A program made the position numbers and the translations under genes. Under the pieces are notes generated by a model. It was not told the origin of the DNA. It ran no database searches and saw only the letters and a program-made list of their open reading frames with translations. This document shows, piece after piece, positions 1 through 12,480 of a DNA stretch of 64,000 nucleotides. Origin of the DNA: Nannobrachium achirus (Eukaryota > Chordata > Actinopteri > Myctophiformes > Myctophidae); assembly GCA_963921795.1 (NCBI GenBank), contig OY997641.1:72738772-72802771 (forward strand), written 5' to 3'. Within the stretch, counting starts at the first letter, position 1. Each line of letters opens with the position of its first letter.

Positions 1-380
1 ACAAGGTACAGCTTGTAAGGATCGGGCATTCGAGGCATGAGCTACACAGCCAAACGTGTGGGTAGCGCCCCTCTAAAAATGGTCAAAATGGCCTGGCAGG
101 CCTGCAATACTGTTCTTTTGGTGTTCACCTTTGTTAGTTGGAGCATTGAATGACTGCACTCTCCCACAGTAATAAGGAAAGACAAAAACAACACATATTG
201 GCCATTTTTACACTTTGTTAATGTTAAGCTCAGTGTCAGGGAAGCCCAAAACAAGAGTAAATGCCAGCAGAACAGTGTATTGCAAGCCATTTTGGCAAAA
301 TTCTGGTTGGCGCTACCCACACGCTTGGCTGTGTAGCTCATGCCTCGAATGCCCGATGCTTACAAGCTGTACCTCGTTGT
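1..380. repeat. Foldback MITE with ~70-bp inverted ends
   Basis: The first ~70 bases and the stretch at about 300-380 are inverted copies of each other (both contain the complement pair of GGGCATTCGAGGCATGAGC). The middle, ~220 bp, has no coding character. The left end is at the window edge, so the outer boundary and target duplication cannot be read. The family was not recognised. Confidence 0.65.
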
Positions 381-797
381 AAAGGTAACAAATCAACAAT
401 ACAAATGATATAAAACACAATACAATCTGGTATTATTAAAGGGGATATATAATTAATTATTAATATGTTTCCTTTCTTTTTGTGCTGAGTTTATATCGTC
501 AATGTGTACCTGGCATCTGCAATAAGTCTGCTTACTGTACATTTTAGTTCATGTTTTGACTACTCGTGTAATAGGCCTACGTTGTTTTAGTCATTAAATG
601 TCTTGTTGAATTGAATATAAAGGACCTCAATGGAAATGAGCCCTGGGGGTCATCCTTTAAGCATCCTTTTGTATAAATCTGTACCACTGCAACTGTTAAT
701 AAAGTATCATTTTAATCAATCAATGCAGTGTTGCTCTAAAAATGATTTTTTTTATTTTTTTCGTATTATTATTATTATTACCCTTATTAATCATTGG
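381..797. other. Spacer without a gene
   Basis: AT-rich sequence with no open frame of note. Part of it (about 590-640, containing GGAAATGAGCCCTGG) resembles 14170-14240 and 53210-53270, so it is probably the end of an old dispersed repeat. An ATT microsatellite lies near 765-780. Confidence 0.5.
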
Positions 798-3735
798 CAC
801 TGATGGGCAGTATCTAGCCACAGGTAGCTAGGCTACATATAGTCAGGTTCACTACGTATTTTTGTTGGATTTCTTTGGAGATTAGTAAAACTATAAATTT
901 TTGAAATCTTCAGAGCATGGGGAATCCAAAAATCTTTGTTGGCATTTGCACAGACACCTGTAAAGCCGCCATTTTGGACGTTCAAAATGGCCGACATAAA
1001 ATACATAATTTGTGCTACTTTGGCTTCTAGACAACATAGAAACTTAATTAAACATGACAATCCTATGTTTTCTGGGTCAGGGAATCGAATGAGTAAATGA
1101 TGGGTGTAAAATATTTCGAACCCCCACCCCCTTTCTGGGGGTTATCCATTTTGGGACCTCCCAGAACAGTACGCCAGCCAGTTATGTCAGATTTTCATAA
1201 TATTAGAGTTGTTTTGTAGGCTTTAAAACATCCTGAGTTCATTTATTATACTTTTAAAGCAGCCAGAATAACCTTTCTGGCGTTTGGTTGGGGTCTTTCC
1301 TCACATGGGACCCCCAGATGGACCCATGAGCCTATCTCAGTAATCGCTCTGCTCCTGCTCCAGAACAATGTTAAATTAGATCATAACTGAACCATAAAAG
1401 TTGTTGTAGCTGGGCTCTGAAAACAAAAATGAGTAGTAGCAAATAACAGGGGTCTTCCACGGGGGTCCGGGACCCCTGGGGGGTCCTCAGAGTTACTACA
1501 GGGGGCCTGCCAAATCTTGATGGGATCTTTTTTTTAACATTTGAAACTTTGAATGTTTTTTATGTATCCTGCATGGGTTTATGTATTGTTCTTTGATGGT
1601 TTATTAGTATTCTCAGTATTATTTATAACATTTTTGTGTTAGACAGTTATGGTTGATAGCTGTTACTGCAGGGATTGCAATAATGAAAGTATTGCAACTT
1701 CTCACTTTAGGCCGCAGAACATTTATTGCACTGCACTCACACTTACAACACAACACACACACACAACTCTTATTGTCACCCCAAAACCCTCATCCTATCC
1801 TCTTAAAGAGCCCATGGTCAATATGCCCAAAGAGATTCACTACAATACAGTAATTTCAGAAATGCAGGATCTATTCGTCTTCATCATTGTCATCTTCAAT
1901 GTCCAACCTAATAGTGTTGACAGTCTCCACCATAGCATATAGTGAAAGGCAAGCTTTTTTGAGCAGGGAGGGCAAGACCCCTGACTGGAACACAACCTCC
2001 ACTCTCTAAAAACTTGCTTGAATATATCTATTCCTTTTTTTTTTGTACCTTTGACTGTTGCAAATTTCAGTAACAGCAGGGGGACATCAGTGTCGGGTGA
2101 CCAAACACATATGTCTCGCAAAGCACCGTAAGCAGCAGAGGCAAGGACTTGATGAGGAATCAGGGAATGCATATGTGTGCACTTCCTCAGAATCATGTCC
2201 CAGGTATTGTATTAAGATGCCTACAAGGTCATACCTGAAAAATGGGTTCCATCAATCGAAGAAATGGAATTCAGAGAGTGGAGGGTATGGGAGTCTTGCC
2301 CTCCCTGCTCCAAAGGCCTTTTTTGTTGATTGATTGAAGTATTTATTAGAGGTTCTGCATAGGTAAAGGTACAGTTTCATGACAGTACAGTTCACTGATA
2401 CAAGGTCAACTAAAAGGAAACTCGGGTAAGGCAAGGCTTATTTCCGTTGAGATCCTTCTCTTTAACTCATAAATATAGGAAGCAGGTTGCTAGGGGCAGT
2501 GCAGCTGCTCAATAACCTGCCTTGCACTCCTCCCTGCAAATGCTATGGTGGAGACTGTCAACACTATTAGGGAGGACATGTATTGTAGTGAATCTCTTTG
2601 GGCATAATTGACCATGAGCTCTTTAAGAAGATAGGGTGCAGCTTTTGGGGTGACGATAACAAGTGTGTGTGTTGTGTTGTCAGTGTGAGTGCAGGGCAAT
2701 AAATGGACACGTTGTTCTGCATGCTCAAAGTGAGAAGTTGCAATACTTTCATTATTGCAATCCCTGCAGTAACAGCTATCAACCATAACTGTAACACAAC
2801 AATGTTATAAATAATACTGAGAATACTAATAAACCAAAAAAGTACAATACATAAACCCTGGATACTAAAAAACATTCAAAGTTTCAAATGTTAAAAAAAA
2901 AGAAAAAAGATCCCATCAAGATTTGGCAGGCCCCCTGTAGTAACTCTGAGGACCCCCCAGGGGTCCCGGACCCCTGTGGAAAACCCCTGGTATTTGCTAC
3001 TACTCATTTTTGTTTTCAGAGCCCTACAACAACTTTTATGGTTCAGTTATGATCTAATTTAACATTGTTCGGGAGCAGGAGAGTGAATACTGAGATATAG
3101 GGGTCCATCTGGGGGTCCCAGGTGAGGAAAGACCCCAACCAAACGCCAGAAAGGTTATTCTGGCTGCTTTAAAAGTGTAATAAATGAACTCATGATGTTT
3201 TAAAACCTACAAAACAACTCTAATATTATGAAAATCTGACATAACTGGCTGGCGTACTGTTCTGGGAGGTCCCAAAATGGATAACCCCCAGAAAGGGGGT
3301 GGGGGTCCGAAATATTTTACACCCATCATTTACTCATTCGATTCCTTGACCCAGAAAACATAGGATTGGCATGTTTAATTAAGTTTCTATGTTGTCTAGA
3401 GGCCAAGATAGCACAAATTATGTATTTTATGTCGGCCATTTTGAACATCCAAAATGGCGGCTTTGCAGGTGTCTGTGCAAATGCCAACAAAGATTTTGGA
3501 TTCCCCATGCTCTGAAGATTTAAAAAATGTATAGTTTTACTAATCTCCAAAAAAATCCTACGAATAAACATTTCTTAACGTAGCAAACCTGACTAATAGC
3601 TTAACTACATCTAAGTAGCATAACGGAAATTTGCTAATTTTCTTTGGGGATAGTTTATAGTGTAGTTCAGCTATATTTAATCAGAGTAACTAGTAATGTA
3701 GCTTGCTACATTTTCCAAATAGCTTACCCATCACG
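798..3735. mobile_element. hAT-like foldback transposon, non-autonomous
   Basis: About 1 kb at the left (850-1870) is repeated inverted at the right (about 2540-3575), and the similarity continues to outer ends containing TGATGGG at 801 and its complement CCCATCA near 3728. The inner 650 bp (1880-2540) differs between arms and includes a retroposon tail at about 2325-2470. No transposase frame is present; the reading frames of ~100 codons simply mirror the two arms. The ends resemble teleost hAT elements starting CAGTGATGGG (family knowledge), but a clean 8-bp target duplication was not found, so the class is inferred. Confidence 0.55.
2325..2470 (-). repeat. 3' tail of a retroposon (also at 16170 and 59757)
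   Basis: The block starting TTGATTGATTGAA, followed by GTACAGTTTCATGAC, recurs at 16170-16290 and 59757-59870. On the minus strand it ends in AATAAA-like sequence and a TCAA repeat, which fits the 3' end of a non-LTR retroelement. The family was not identified. Confidence 0.45.
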
Positions 3736-4246
3736 GTTGGGAAAAATGAATAAATAAATAAACCAGTCAATTGCAATAGCGAGGGGACATTCAAGAGTCC
3801 CCAGATGATTAACTTAATGTGCAACATTGTTTTCTCACTCAACAGTAAACAAACCAACATAAAGTTTAAATGTATATGCAAATGATAAACATTGGTCAAA
3901 TTGTCAAACATTAAAGGCAGAAATTGTGAACGTAGCCGATTTACATGCTCACAAGTCACAACGCCTCACGTTGCGAGGCGTTGTGAGCATGTAGATCTGC
4001 TATTTTCACAATAGACCCGTATTATACAAAATGTAATGCCTCGTATATTAATGCTCGTCAGGGTGGGGGGTCCCCAGTTAAAATATGATTATTTTGGGAT
4101 CGCAGCCTGAAAAGGTTGAGAACCACTGCTGATATAGGCCGCTGTTTCCCAAACAGTGGGTCGGGACCCATTTATACGGGTCACGACCCGAGTAAAAATC
4201 CCATTTTATTTTCCTACATAAAGATTTATATATATATATATATATA
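3736..4246. other. Mosaic of repeat ends with a hairpin
   Basis: No gene. A near-perfect hairpin lies at about 3925-3995, with arms containing CAACGCCTC and GAGGCGTTG. At about 4100-4130 GAAAAGGTTGAGAACCACTG looks like a hAT (Charlie-type) terminus. From about 4142 GTTTCCCAAACAGTGGGTC looks like the start of another. The end of this stretch (4160-4230, ACGGGTCACGACCCGAGT) is shared with 38185-38230, which marks the left part of the copy A/copy B duplication. Confidence 0.5.
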
Positions 4247-4864
4247 TTTGGGGTAGGACGATATTGGTATCTCACGATACGATATCTATCACGGTATTAG
4301 GCTCTCGATAACAATAATATCATGGTATTCGATATATTGCGATATTCGATATATTGCAAGAAATGTCACCAACGATATATCACAATATATCTAACTGAAA
4401 ATGAAAAATTACCAAAAAAGGCCAAACTCTGGAATTATACATTTATTCCATTAATTTTACAAGATTCATTTCTGAATTGGCTAATAAGTAGATGAATTTT
4501 GCCTCCTCAAACAACAAACACTGCAACTTTGTAACCTGCCCCCAATTTGTCTGTCCACAACAATGGGTATGCCTAACTAAAACATCCATAACTAAAAAGC
4601 ATGTAGTGAAAATGTAATTGACAAGAAACATGAAATAATATTGACACGTAAAAAATGTACATGCATAGTGCCTGGAACCTTTAAAATAGCCTCTCTAAAA
4701 CACACTATAGGATTGTGCCAATTACATGGAGGGAAATGATTTCTTAATAGTGACAGTGCTTTGGCAAGTAAAACCTATTTGTTTCATGTTCTTATTGCTT
4801 TGATAATAATACAATGAAATGAAATTTAATTAAATCCATATCACTGGTGAGGATGTATGAATAA

Positions 4865-5375
4865 TGATTGATATATTATTATTAAACAACAACACCTTCT
4901 TATTCCCATATGAGATACAATAATCCATCACACAGAAATAAGACAGGAGAGTGATCAGAGTGAGAATGGTATGTTTACTATGGAGAGAGAGTATTCAAGA
5001 CAGGTACAGTACAGAATAATCAATGGTTCGTGCTCTCTCTGACAAATTATGTTTTGACATGAGTATAAGTATGGTCATTTCATCAGTCAATGGATGACGT
5101 TTCAACACAAGACAAAGAGTCCATATACAGGGTTCCTGGGAGGAGAGATGTCCTTGCTCGTGTCTGGATGACACTGAGCCTTATAAACCAAAACAATTCT
5201 CATTGTTTTCGGTACAGGCTCCAGGCAGTTGATAAGGTCTGATTTCAACCAGACGGAGACCTTGTGTTGTACTGTACATGACATTTTATGACACAGTCAC
5301 TGTGCCTTCAACTTCAGGTGGTCATCAATATGTATTGATAAAAAGATGATATGAACCATAACAAAATACCTATCA
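4865..5375 (-). repeat. LTR of the 5.5-kb element (left copy)
   Basis: Direct repeat with 9869-10379; TG...CA termini on both strands. A 60-codon frame on the minus strand is identical in both LTRs and has no recognised product. Confidence 0.85.
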
Positions 5376-5460
5376 ATTCCACCGGCTGGTTAATATTGAT
5401 CTTTTTATCAAATAGATCAACAAAAGAAAACAAAATAGGCACACAGTGGGATGAAAAATG

Positions 5461-5483
5461 GTTAGGGTTAGGGTTAGGGTTAA
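5461..5483. repeat. Interstitial telomere-like repeat (TTAGGG)n
   Basis: Nearly four consecutive TTAGGG units followed by degenerate copies at about 5520. It lies inside the LTR element interior, not at a chromosome end. Confidence 0.8.
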
Positions 5484-5754
5484 AACATTTCTTCAATAGT
5501 AAAAGGACTGTAATTATCGTTAGGGTTAGAGTTGACATGACATTAATGACAAAAATGTTATCATGTTTACACATAAATGAAATAACCCCTTGTAATCAGA
5601 TTGATACGTCAAGATTAGTTGATCAGTCTTCCCCTGCAACCTGTCAGGACAGAATAAAAATAAAAAGGGGTCCATAAGTCCATAAGTCCTCGATATGATG
5701 AGGGCTAGAGACAGAGCAAAGTCCAGGGATCGAGTTGAGGTTTTGGTGGAGATG

Positions 5755-5840
5755 CGTTGTAGATGGGCGGAGACGGGTCGGAGATGGGTTGTAGAAGGGC
5801 GGAGACGGGTCGGAGATGGGCGGAGACGGGTCGAAGAGTG
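5755..5840. repeat. G-rich tandem repeat inside the LTR element
   Basis: Repeats of GGGCGGAGACGGGTCGGAGAT run for about 80 bp with strong G/C strand asymmetry. There is no evident coding role. Confidence 0.6.
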
Positions 5841-7734
5841 GAAGAGGGTTCTTTAGGTGGGTTTCAGACAGCTCCTATGGACAGAAGCTTGCGGCAGTTC
5901 ACTAATATCGATACAATGGATTCTTCAGTCATAATTATAGCGGCTTAATTCTTCGACAGTGCGATTTCAGAATACTCACAGGCCCGGGAGGCTGCAATAG
6001 CCCCCCGCTGTGATGATGGCGCGTTCGCACTGCCCTCTGGCCTCTGGTGGTTCCTTGGCACCGCCTGGCGTCCATCGGGCCTAGAGGATGACAGTGCTTG
6101 GCGGCAGATCACTTGTATTTCAACAATTTACAATCATAATTTCTCCACCTAAATGTTTTTCTTCACAGTGCATTTCCGTTACCCACCGACAACCAGAGCA
6201 TAGCTCTGGTCCTGCGGTTGATTGGCTCGTGCACTGGTGACCCATCGTCTGTTGGTGGTGCCCCTTTTCACTCTCCGCCCTCTGTATTTTTTTCCTCCGC
6301 TGTGGTGTTGTCATGGTTAGCCCTTATAGGTGTTGAGTGGCTGTAAGCCGTTCTGATAGTCTGTTTGTGTTGGGCAGAAGGATTAATGCACACAACACAA
6401 ACATACTCAAAACATACAAAGTTTTAAAATCAAAAGTTTCAAAATCAAAATTAAACGTTAAACAATGAAAATCAAAGCCTAATCCAAACAATCAAGCATA
6501 CTCCCCCCTCTTGACACAAGGTGTGGCAAAAATGATGTTGTTGATGTTTGGGGCTAAATGGTTAAAATAATAAAAATAAAAATACATTTTCAGACCACAG
6601 ATTTATAATCTGTTCACAGTTCTTCAATTATTCAAAACTTTCAAAACAAATTAAAAATGACTTAAAATCATAAAATAGTTAAATCAGTGTCAAATGTTTC
6701 TTAATAGGCCTACCAGTAAGTCACCCAAAGAGGACCTGGGAACAGGAAGTTCCACAATCAGAATGTTGATGAAATCAGTAGAAAGGAAGACAAAACATAT
6801 CTAACACTTTCTCACACATACCCGCCATGGCCATGGCACATGGCCATGGCACACTCCTGGAAAAACAAAACAAAATGAAATGAACAGTTGACATGAATTT
6901 ATATAGTTACTGTAAGACATGATGTAATATCATGTCAAGTGGTCACCTCATGGGCTGGGTTGACCTTAATCAGTGGACAGAACACAACTGAGTTGTTGAC
7001 ATGATGGTGAATCTTGTTGTTGACAGCTCTTGCCGTCACCCCATGAGGATAAAGATTGTTTACTGAAATATGGTTTACCAGTGAAATATCAGACACTTGT
7101 TACAGTGTCAAGGCTGTCGGAATCACGATGTTAGAATACCAGGGTGTGTTAAGGAACATAGAGTGGCAAACATCACTTTTAGGAGAAACACATAGAAACA
7201 GATTCACACAACAGAGTAAGACCCATTTTGAGAGAAACAGTATGTAACAAGTCACTTGAAGTTTATAACGATCCCCACAGTTTCTCCAAATAAAATAAAA
7301 CATAGGCAGAGCTAGCGCAAGCAGCAAGCGTTAAGCAGCAAGCCTAAATGCGAGCCAGCGACTCACACATACCGTACAGTACTGCACGGCCGGACAAACA
7401 CACATGCACCACTGCTCACTTCATACTGGGTTTGATTTTTTTCCTTTTCTTTCACTCAATTGACCAGGGGGGAAAAATAGGATTAAAACACACATACATA
7501 CAGTACATGTATCCATGTAGACAATTTCTCATACATTTACACACATGGGTCAGTCAGTTTAGAGGTCATCATTCAGAAGGGGGCTTCTTAGTTCTCAACA
7601 CCTCAGCTGGCCTGAGATGGAATTAAAAATAATAATAAGACTAAAACAAAGACATGTAAGCATAACATAATCATAACTTCTCTCAGTAATCTGGTTAAAT
7701 AAGATAGCTGAAAACCAGCTGTGTCGGGCTATAG

Positions 7735-9030
7735 CACTTGGTCAAGAGATTTCCTACAGAACAGGAACACAATGCTGTTCTGGCGGTTATCCCAGTGAAT
7801 GAACTGGAATTAATGATAAAATAACCATAACTTCTCTCAGTAATCTGGTTAAATAGATGAATTCTCGTGCTCATAACACCAACGTACACACACAGTTGCC
7901 CGTGACCAAACGGCTGTGGTGCCAAACGTGTAAGACAAAGCAACAAAACAATAGACTAAACACAACATTAAACAATAAAACTGCAGCTGTGTTGAGAGCT
8001 ATAGCTAGACTCTCAAGACAGCAGGTACAAATCTTTAAGTACTGGACACCTCTGTGATTTACAGTCCAAAAAGGCATGAATAGCCTACAATGAAAACTGA
8101 GAAATAGATTTAGAAAGTTAAGGTGTAGAAAACCAACTTCAAAGACTTAAAAAGAATAACGCGACCGATTTAATGTCTGTTTTTAACAGGGCCGCAGATA
8201 AAAAGTAATTTGTAAGGCAAACCGGAACGACGAAACAACGGAATTTGGAACACATTATTTAGGACACAGGGGCCTCATGGACAAGGTTAAATCATGGATA
8301 AAAAATACAATTTTTGTCTCATAACTATCGAAGGAAGGGTTATGAGTGTAATGAGAGACATACAGGTTTTCTTTAGTGGACAAAGGCCTGTAGTAGTAGT
8401 GAGAGCAGAGAGACTGATAAGAGATAGATTCAGGCTACTCAAGGCAATCTGTTCTGTAGCAAGTTGGATTATTTTGAAAATATTCTAGACAAAGTGTGTG
8501 AATTGGGGTTCCTTGTAAATTGATTTAGTGTCTTTATTATTGTGATAATCAATAATGTATAATAATCTAGTATAGTTCACCGGCAATAATATCTACCAAG
8601 ATTTAAGATGCAGTGATGAAAGTAATTGAGTACATTTACAGACAGATAACAAAATAATACTGGACAATTATTGATAAAAATAACCACGCTATTTCTTATG
8701 TGATTAAGTGGCTGGGTTAAATAACACCGGTCAAAAGATTTCCATCCGATACAGGCAAAACCTCTGTACTGGGAATCCTCCAAAGACAGGAAAAACCTCT
8801 GTCTGGGTCAAAATAAGTCCACTTCTCCTCCAAAGACAGGAAAAACTTCTGTCTTCTACCCTTTTTTTTTAGAAACAGGAACAACATCTGATTCTGTGGA
8901 CTTAATGAAATCTACTGTTATAATAACACCAACTGGGGACTAGCATCAACCGTGACCACCGGCGGCTATGTCCAAATTCTTTAGAACCAGGCAAACCCTC
9001 TGATTCTGGTAAACAATGTGCAACAAAAAG
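7735..9030. other. Series of similar small stem-loops in the LTR element interior
   Basis: At least five short imperfect hairpins share one design, an ACAGG-AAAA-CCTCTGT-like stem. They lie near 7755 (ACAGAACAGGAACACAATGC), 8750 (ACAGGCAAAACCTCTGTA), 8783 and 8833 (AGACAGGAAAAACCTCTGTC-type), 8875 (CAGGAACAACATCTGATTC) and 8985 (CCAGGCAAACCCTCTGATTC). No reading frame spans them. Confidence 0.5.
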
Positions 9031-9868
9031 CAACAAAAAGGTACCGAGAGAAAAAAAATAGTTTCTGTGAAGTTTGAAAATCACAGAAATAACGACCGAT
9101 AAAATGACCATCTACTGTTATCAGATAAGGGTTAATTTACGACGCGTGTCAAACCAGAACATAATTAGGAGATTTCCGGCTCCTCGACGGAGGGAGAACA
9201 ATAATTCATCATTAATTCAAAATTCAAAGACACGACACATAATGTTACAGGGGCCAACCGTAAACTATAAAGGATTAATAAGTAATTACAAATGTTATAA
9301 TTTAAAAGAATGTTATAATGAATGGTGTCTCCTGTCCTACTGTATTTCCCCTATGTTGGGCTGGCGGGGACAATAGCCTATGATAGGATGTGTCCGAGCA
9401 ATTTATGTGTTAAAACAAGTGAAGGTAAAATAGACTGAGCGATACTAAAACATTATTTAGCCTTGTCCGACTCCCTGAAATATCAAAAATCAAAACAATA
9501 ATTCAAACTGAGAAGCGACTCATCGCGCACAGATAACTGAAGAAAACAGTATACTTATCTTAAAATATTATTCCGGTCACCAGTGGTGCATAAAGATCCG
9601 TCCTCGGACCGTGGAGCATGCAATCAGAAAACCATGTGTCCAGCGGTCCAGTGGCGGATGTCCAAGCAGGGAATGTTATAAAATAAAATGGACTGTTGTC
9701 AAAATAATAACCTTGTCTGAAAACACAGTAAACTTCCAAACTCACAGCTGGTTCTTTTATACGTGTTGTAAAACCGACCCACCGGGGGAGAGAAAGTGCA
9801 CCCACGGTCACTTGTCCATCCATCGGTCGGCCAAGATTACAGCTGTATGCGGCGACGTAGGACCATTT

Positions 9869-10379
9869 TGATTGATATATTATTATTAAACAACAACACC
9901 TTCTTATTCCCATATGAGATACAATAATCCATCACACAGAAATAAGACAGGAGAGTGATCAGAGTGAGAATGGTATGTTTACTATGGAGAGAGAGTATTC
10001 AAGACAGGTACAGTACAGAATAATCAATGGTTCGTGCTCTCTCTGACAAATTATGTTTTGACATGAGTATAAGTATGGTCATTTCATCAGTCAATGGATG
10101 ACGTTTCAACACAAGACAAAGAGTCCATATACAGGGTTCCTGGGAGGAGAGATGTCCTTGCTCGTGTCTGGATGACACTGAGCCTTATAAACCAAAACAA
10201 TTCTCATTGTTTTCGGTACAGGCTCCAGGCAGTTGATAAGGTCTGATTTCAACCAGACGGAGACCTTGTGTTGTACTGTACATGACATTTTATGACACAG
10301 TCACTGTGCCTTCAACTTCAGGTGGTCATCAATATGTATTGATAAAAAGATGATATGAACCATAACAAAATACCTATCA
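9869..10379 (-). repeat. LTR of the 5.5-kb element (right copy)
   Basis: Apparently identical to 4865-5375, followed by the AATAA target duplication. This is the upstream LTR if the element reads on the minus strand. Confidence 0.85.
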
Positions 10380-10897
10380 AATAAATACAAAAAAATGAGT
10401 GTGTCTGTATGACTTCCATTCATATTAACGTGGGTGTGTGTGTAATTGTGTGTGTTTGTATATTGTAATGGTGGCTGCATGTGTACAGTAGCCTATGTGT
10501 GTGTCCACTAAACACAGACAGCGCTGTATGTGTTGCTCAAATTAACTTAACCTTGTTGTAAACTGAAGACAAGATGCAATATAATCCTCCTTTCCATTCC
10601 TCCTCTCACCCTCTCTCTCTGACCGTCAGACTCAGAGTGAGAGAACCACAGCGTAACGTTCTTCTCTCTTCCTCACTGTTGCATAATCCGGACGATATAA
10701 TGTCATTTATCTCACTAGCGCCCCCACTACAAACAGTGGAGGCGGCTGAGGGTATTGCACCATAGTACTACACCATACAGTAGGTTAAATGGGAAATCCC
10801 TGGTGTTATGAAAACTCGATATTTGCCGGCAACATATCGATAATTATCGCGGGAGTGATACCGCGGTATATCAAAATATCGATATTTTGTCCCAGGC

Positions 10898-10938
<41 letters not shown>

Positions 10939-11935
10939 GTGAAAACTGAAAATAGACGATTTAAGAGGCAAACGTCTACTTTATCTTTTGGGTCTTGAGC
11001 TACAAAGTTTCAGAGAAACGGATGCGTTTCGGCCCGACGTCCTTCGAGTTTTGAAATGCTGAGGAAGGCGTTTTTTCATCCCAGTTACCCAGTGATTTCC
11101 GTGGCCAAATAATATAGGCCTACACATTCATTTTGGGGTCCTTGACGTGAATATGTTTGAGAACCACGGATCCTTAATATCACTAGGGGCCATTCTAAGA
11201 TGAAATAATAGGGGATGTTTTTTTGGTTTTTTTTTTTTTCACTCATAATAATGTACATTGTAATCTACATGTGAGCCTCTGGGCTACTTCTATTTGAAAA
11301 TGTAATAAAAATATTTGAAAAGAAAGATTACCGGTATACTAAGATCCCAATGGCAGTTATTTTTGCCACTTCTAGTTTTTCCCCCTGAAATGGCACCTCT
11401 CTCTGGTTCTGATCTAAACAATTTGCTTCTCAAAATAAATGGCAATTTAAAACTTGACTGAATTAAATAATTCATTGTTTCCTTTAATCAATTCAAAATT
11501 AATGTAAAAATATCAACAAAACATGTTGATATACATTTTGTATGGATGCTGTAATTCTATTGATCTGTTACAGAGGATTACATTACTAAGCAGTTTTTTC
11601 TTTGAAATTATATTTTAAGTCTGTTTAAAAAGATTGTACTTTACCATTCACTTAGTCAGGGGACTTGATTACTTCATAGACATCTGTGTTGCCTAAAGGT
11701 AAATAAGCATTAATTAGTTGCTTATAAATGTTATTTCAATTTAATTAATTCCATTAATTTATATTAAAAATATAATATAACCAATAATAAGTCAGAAATG
11801 TTCTTGTCCGATGTGATTGGTTTAAAGACAGACCATGCTGTAGTGGGCAGTACACATGATCAGTAACTCCACTTTGATTGGTCCTCTGGTCTGCAGCTGA
11901 GCCCTGATCGGTGTCCTCATACTCAATGGGCCTGT

Positions 11936-12234
11936 TATCTATACTATAATTTTGCGAATGTCTGACTGAGTGAGTGAGTGAGTGTCTGTCTGTCCCAGCG
12001 TTTCTCCTCGGTGGCTGGAGCAATTGATCTGAAATCGCATCACCATCAGCATATGAACACACCTGACATAACTGTGAAGCCCGTTTGTCACTTTCACAAA
12101 TCGTATGCTGTATATTTGCATTTTTATGGTGTATCTATATCTATTTAGCCTACAGTACCTTTTGTGACCACACATGTTAAGGGAGGGGCGCTGTTGTTCA
12201 GGCCATTAGCACAATCACACACAAACCCCCCCCC

Positions 12235-12277
<43 letters not shown>

Positions 12278-12480
12278 GGGGGGGGGGATGGGGGGGGGGG
12301 GGGGGTAGCCATTAAACGAAACGGGTATTTCTTACATTGATGCTCCTACATATTATCATGCAAGCACCAGTTAAAGTTACTTTCCATCCCTCATATACTG
12401 TATGCACAGTGCACATCCCATAACCCACACACTGCACATCATTTTGGAGCTCATATCTTTGAACGGGTAAGGGCTATTAA
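11936..12480. mobile_element. Helitron-like insertion (tentative) with CA/poly-G tract
   Basis: Absent from copy B, where GGGCCTGTTA runs directly into TTGAAATAAAATAAAC at about 50140. The insertion begins TCTATACTATAA directly after an A and before a T, which is the Helitron integration rule (insertion between A and T, 5' end TC). The 3' end is not a clean CTRR, so the assignment is tentative. It carries a CA repeat flanked by poly-C and poly-G at about 12226-12306. Confidence 0.4.

Larger units (their letters stand above)
4865..10379 (-). mobile_element. Non-autonomous LTR retrotransposon, 5.5 kb, young
   Basis: Two direct repeats of equal length (511 bp) begin TGATTGATAT and end ACCTATCA, and they look identical base for base. 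The element is flanked by AATAA on both sides (4860-4864 and 10380-10384), a normal 5-bp target duplication. On the minus strand the LTR has TTTATAAGGCTCAGT, a TATA-box-like motif also present in the LTR element at 40998. Four bases after the LTR on that strand comes TGGTCCTACGTCGCCGC, a possible primer-binding site that I cannot assign firmly to a tRNA. The 4.5-kb interior has no gag, protease, polymerase or envelope frame, so it must depend on proteins from another element. Confidence 0.85.
4247..10898. mobile_element. hAT-like element split by an LTR element
   Basis: The left end (about 4247, GGGTAGGACGATATTGG) and the right end (about 10898, complement of GGCCTGGGACAAAATATCG) are inverted versions of the teleost hAT end that reads (G)GGACRATATCG. 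Removing the LTR element at 4865-10379 leaves about 1.1 kb, a usual size for a non-autonomous hAT. Both sides are embedded in a TA microsatellite, so the 8-bp target duplication is masked. At the matching site in copy B (38239-38332) there is only a TA repeat, which supports insertion after the duplication. Confidence 0.55.

Noticed and set aside
5461..5483. Chromosome end or telomere
   Set aside because: Only about four TTAGGG units, placed inside an LTR element with sequence on both sides. A similar short run near 58715 is also internal.
5763..5948. 61-codon frame with repeated R/W/E residues
   Set aside because: It is the G-rich tandem repeat inside the LTR element, with no homolog recognised.
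4865..10379. An endogenous retrovirus with coding capacity
   Set aside because: No gag, pol or env-like frame in the 4.5-kb interior on either strand; only LTRs and cis motifs.
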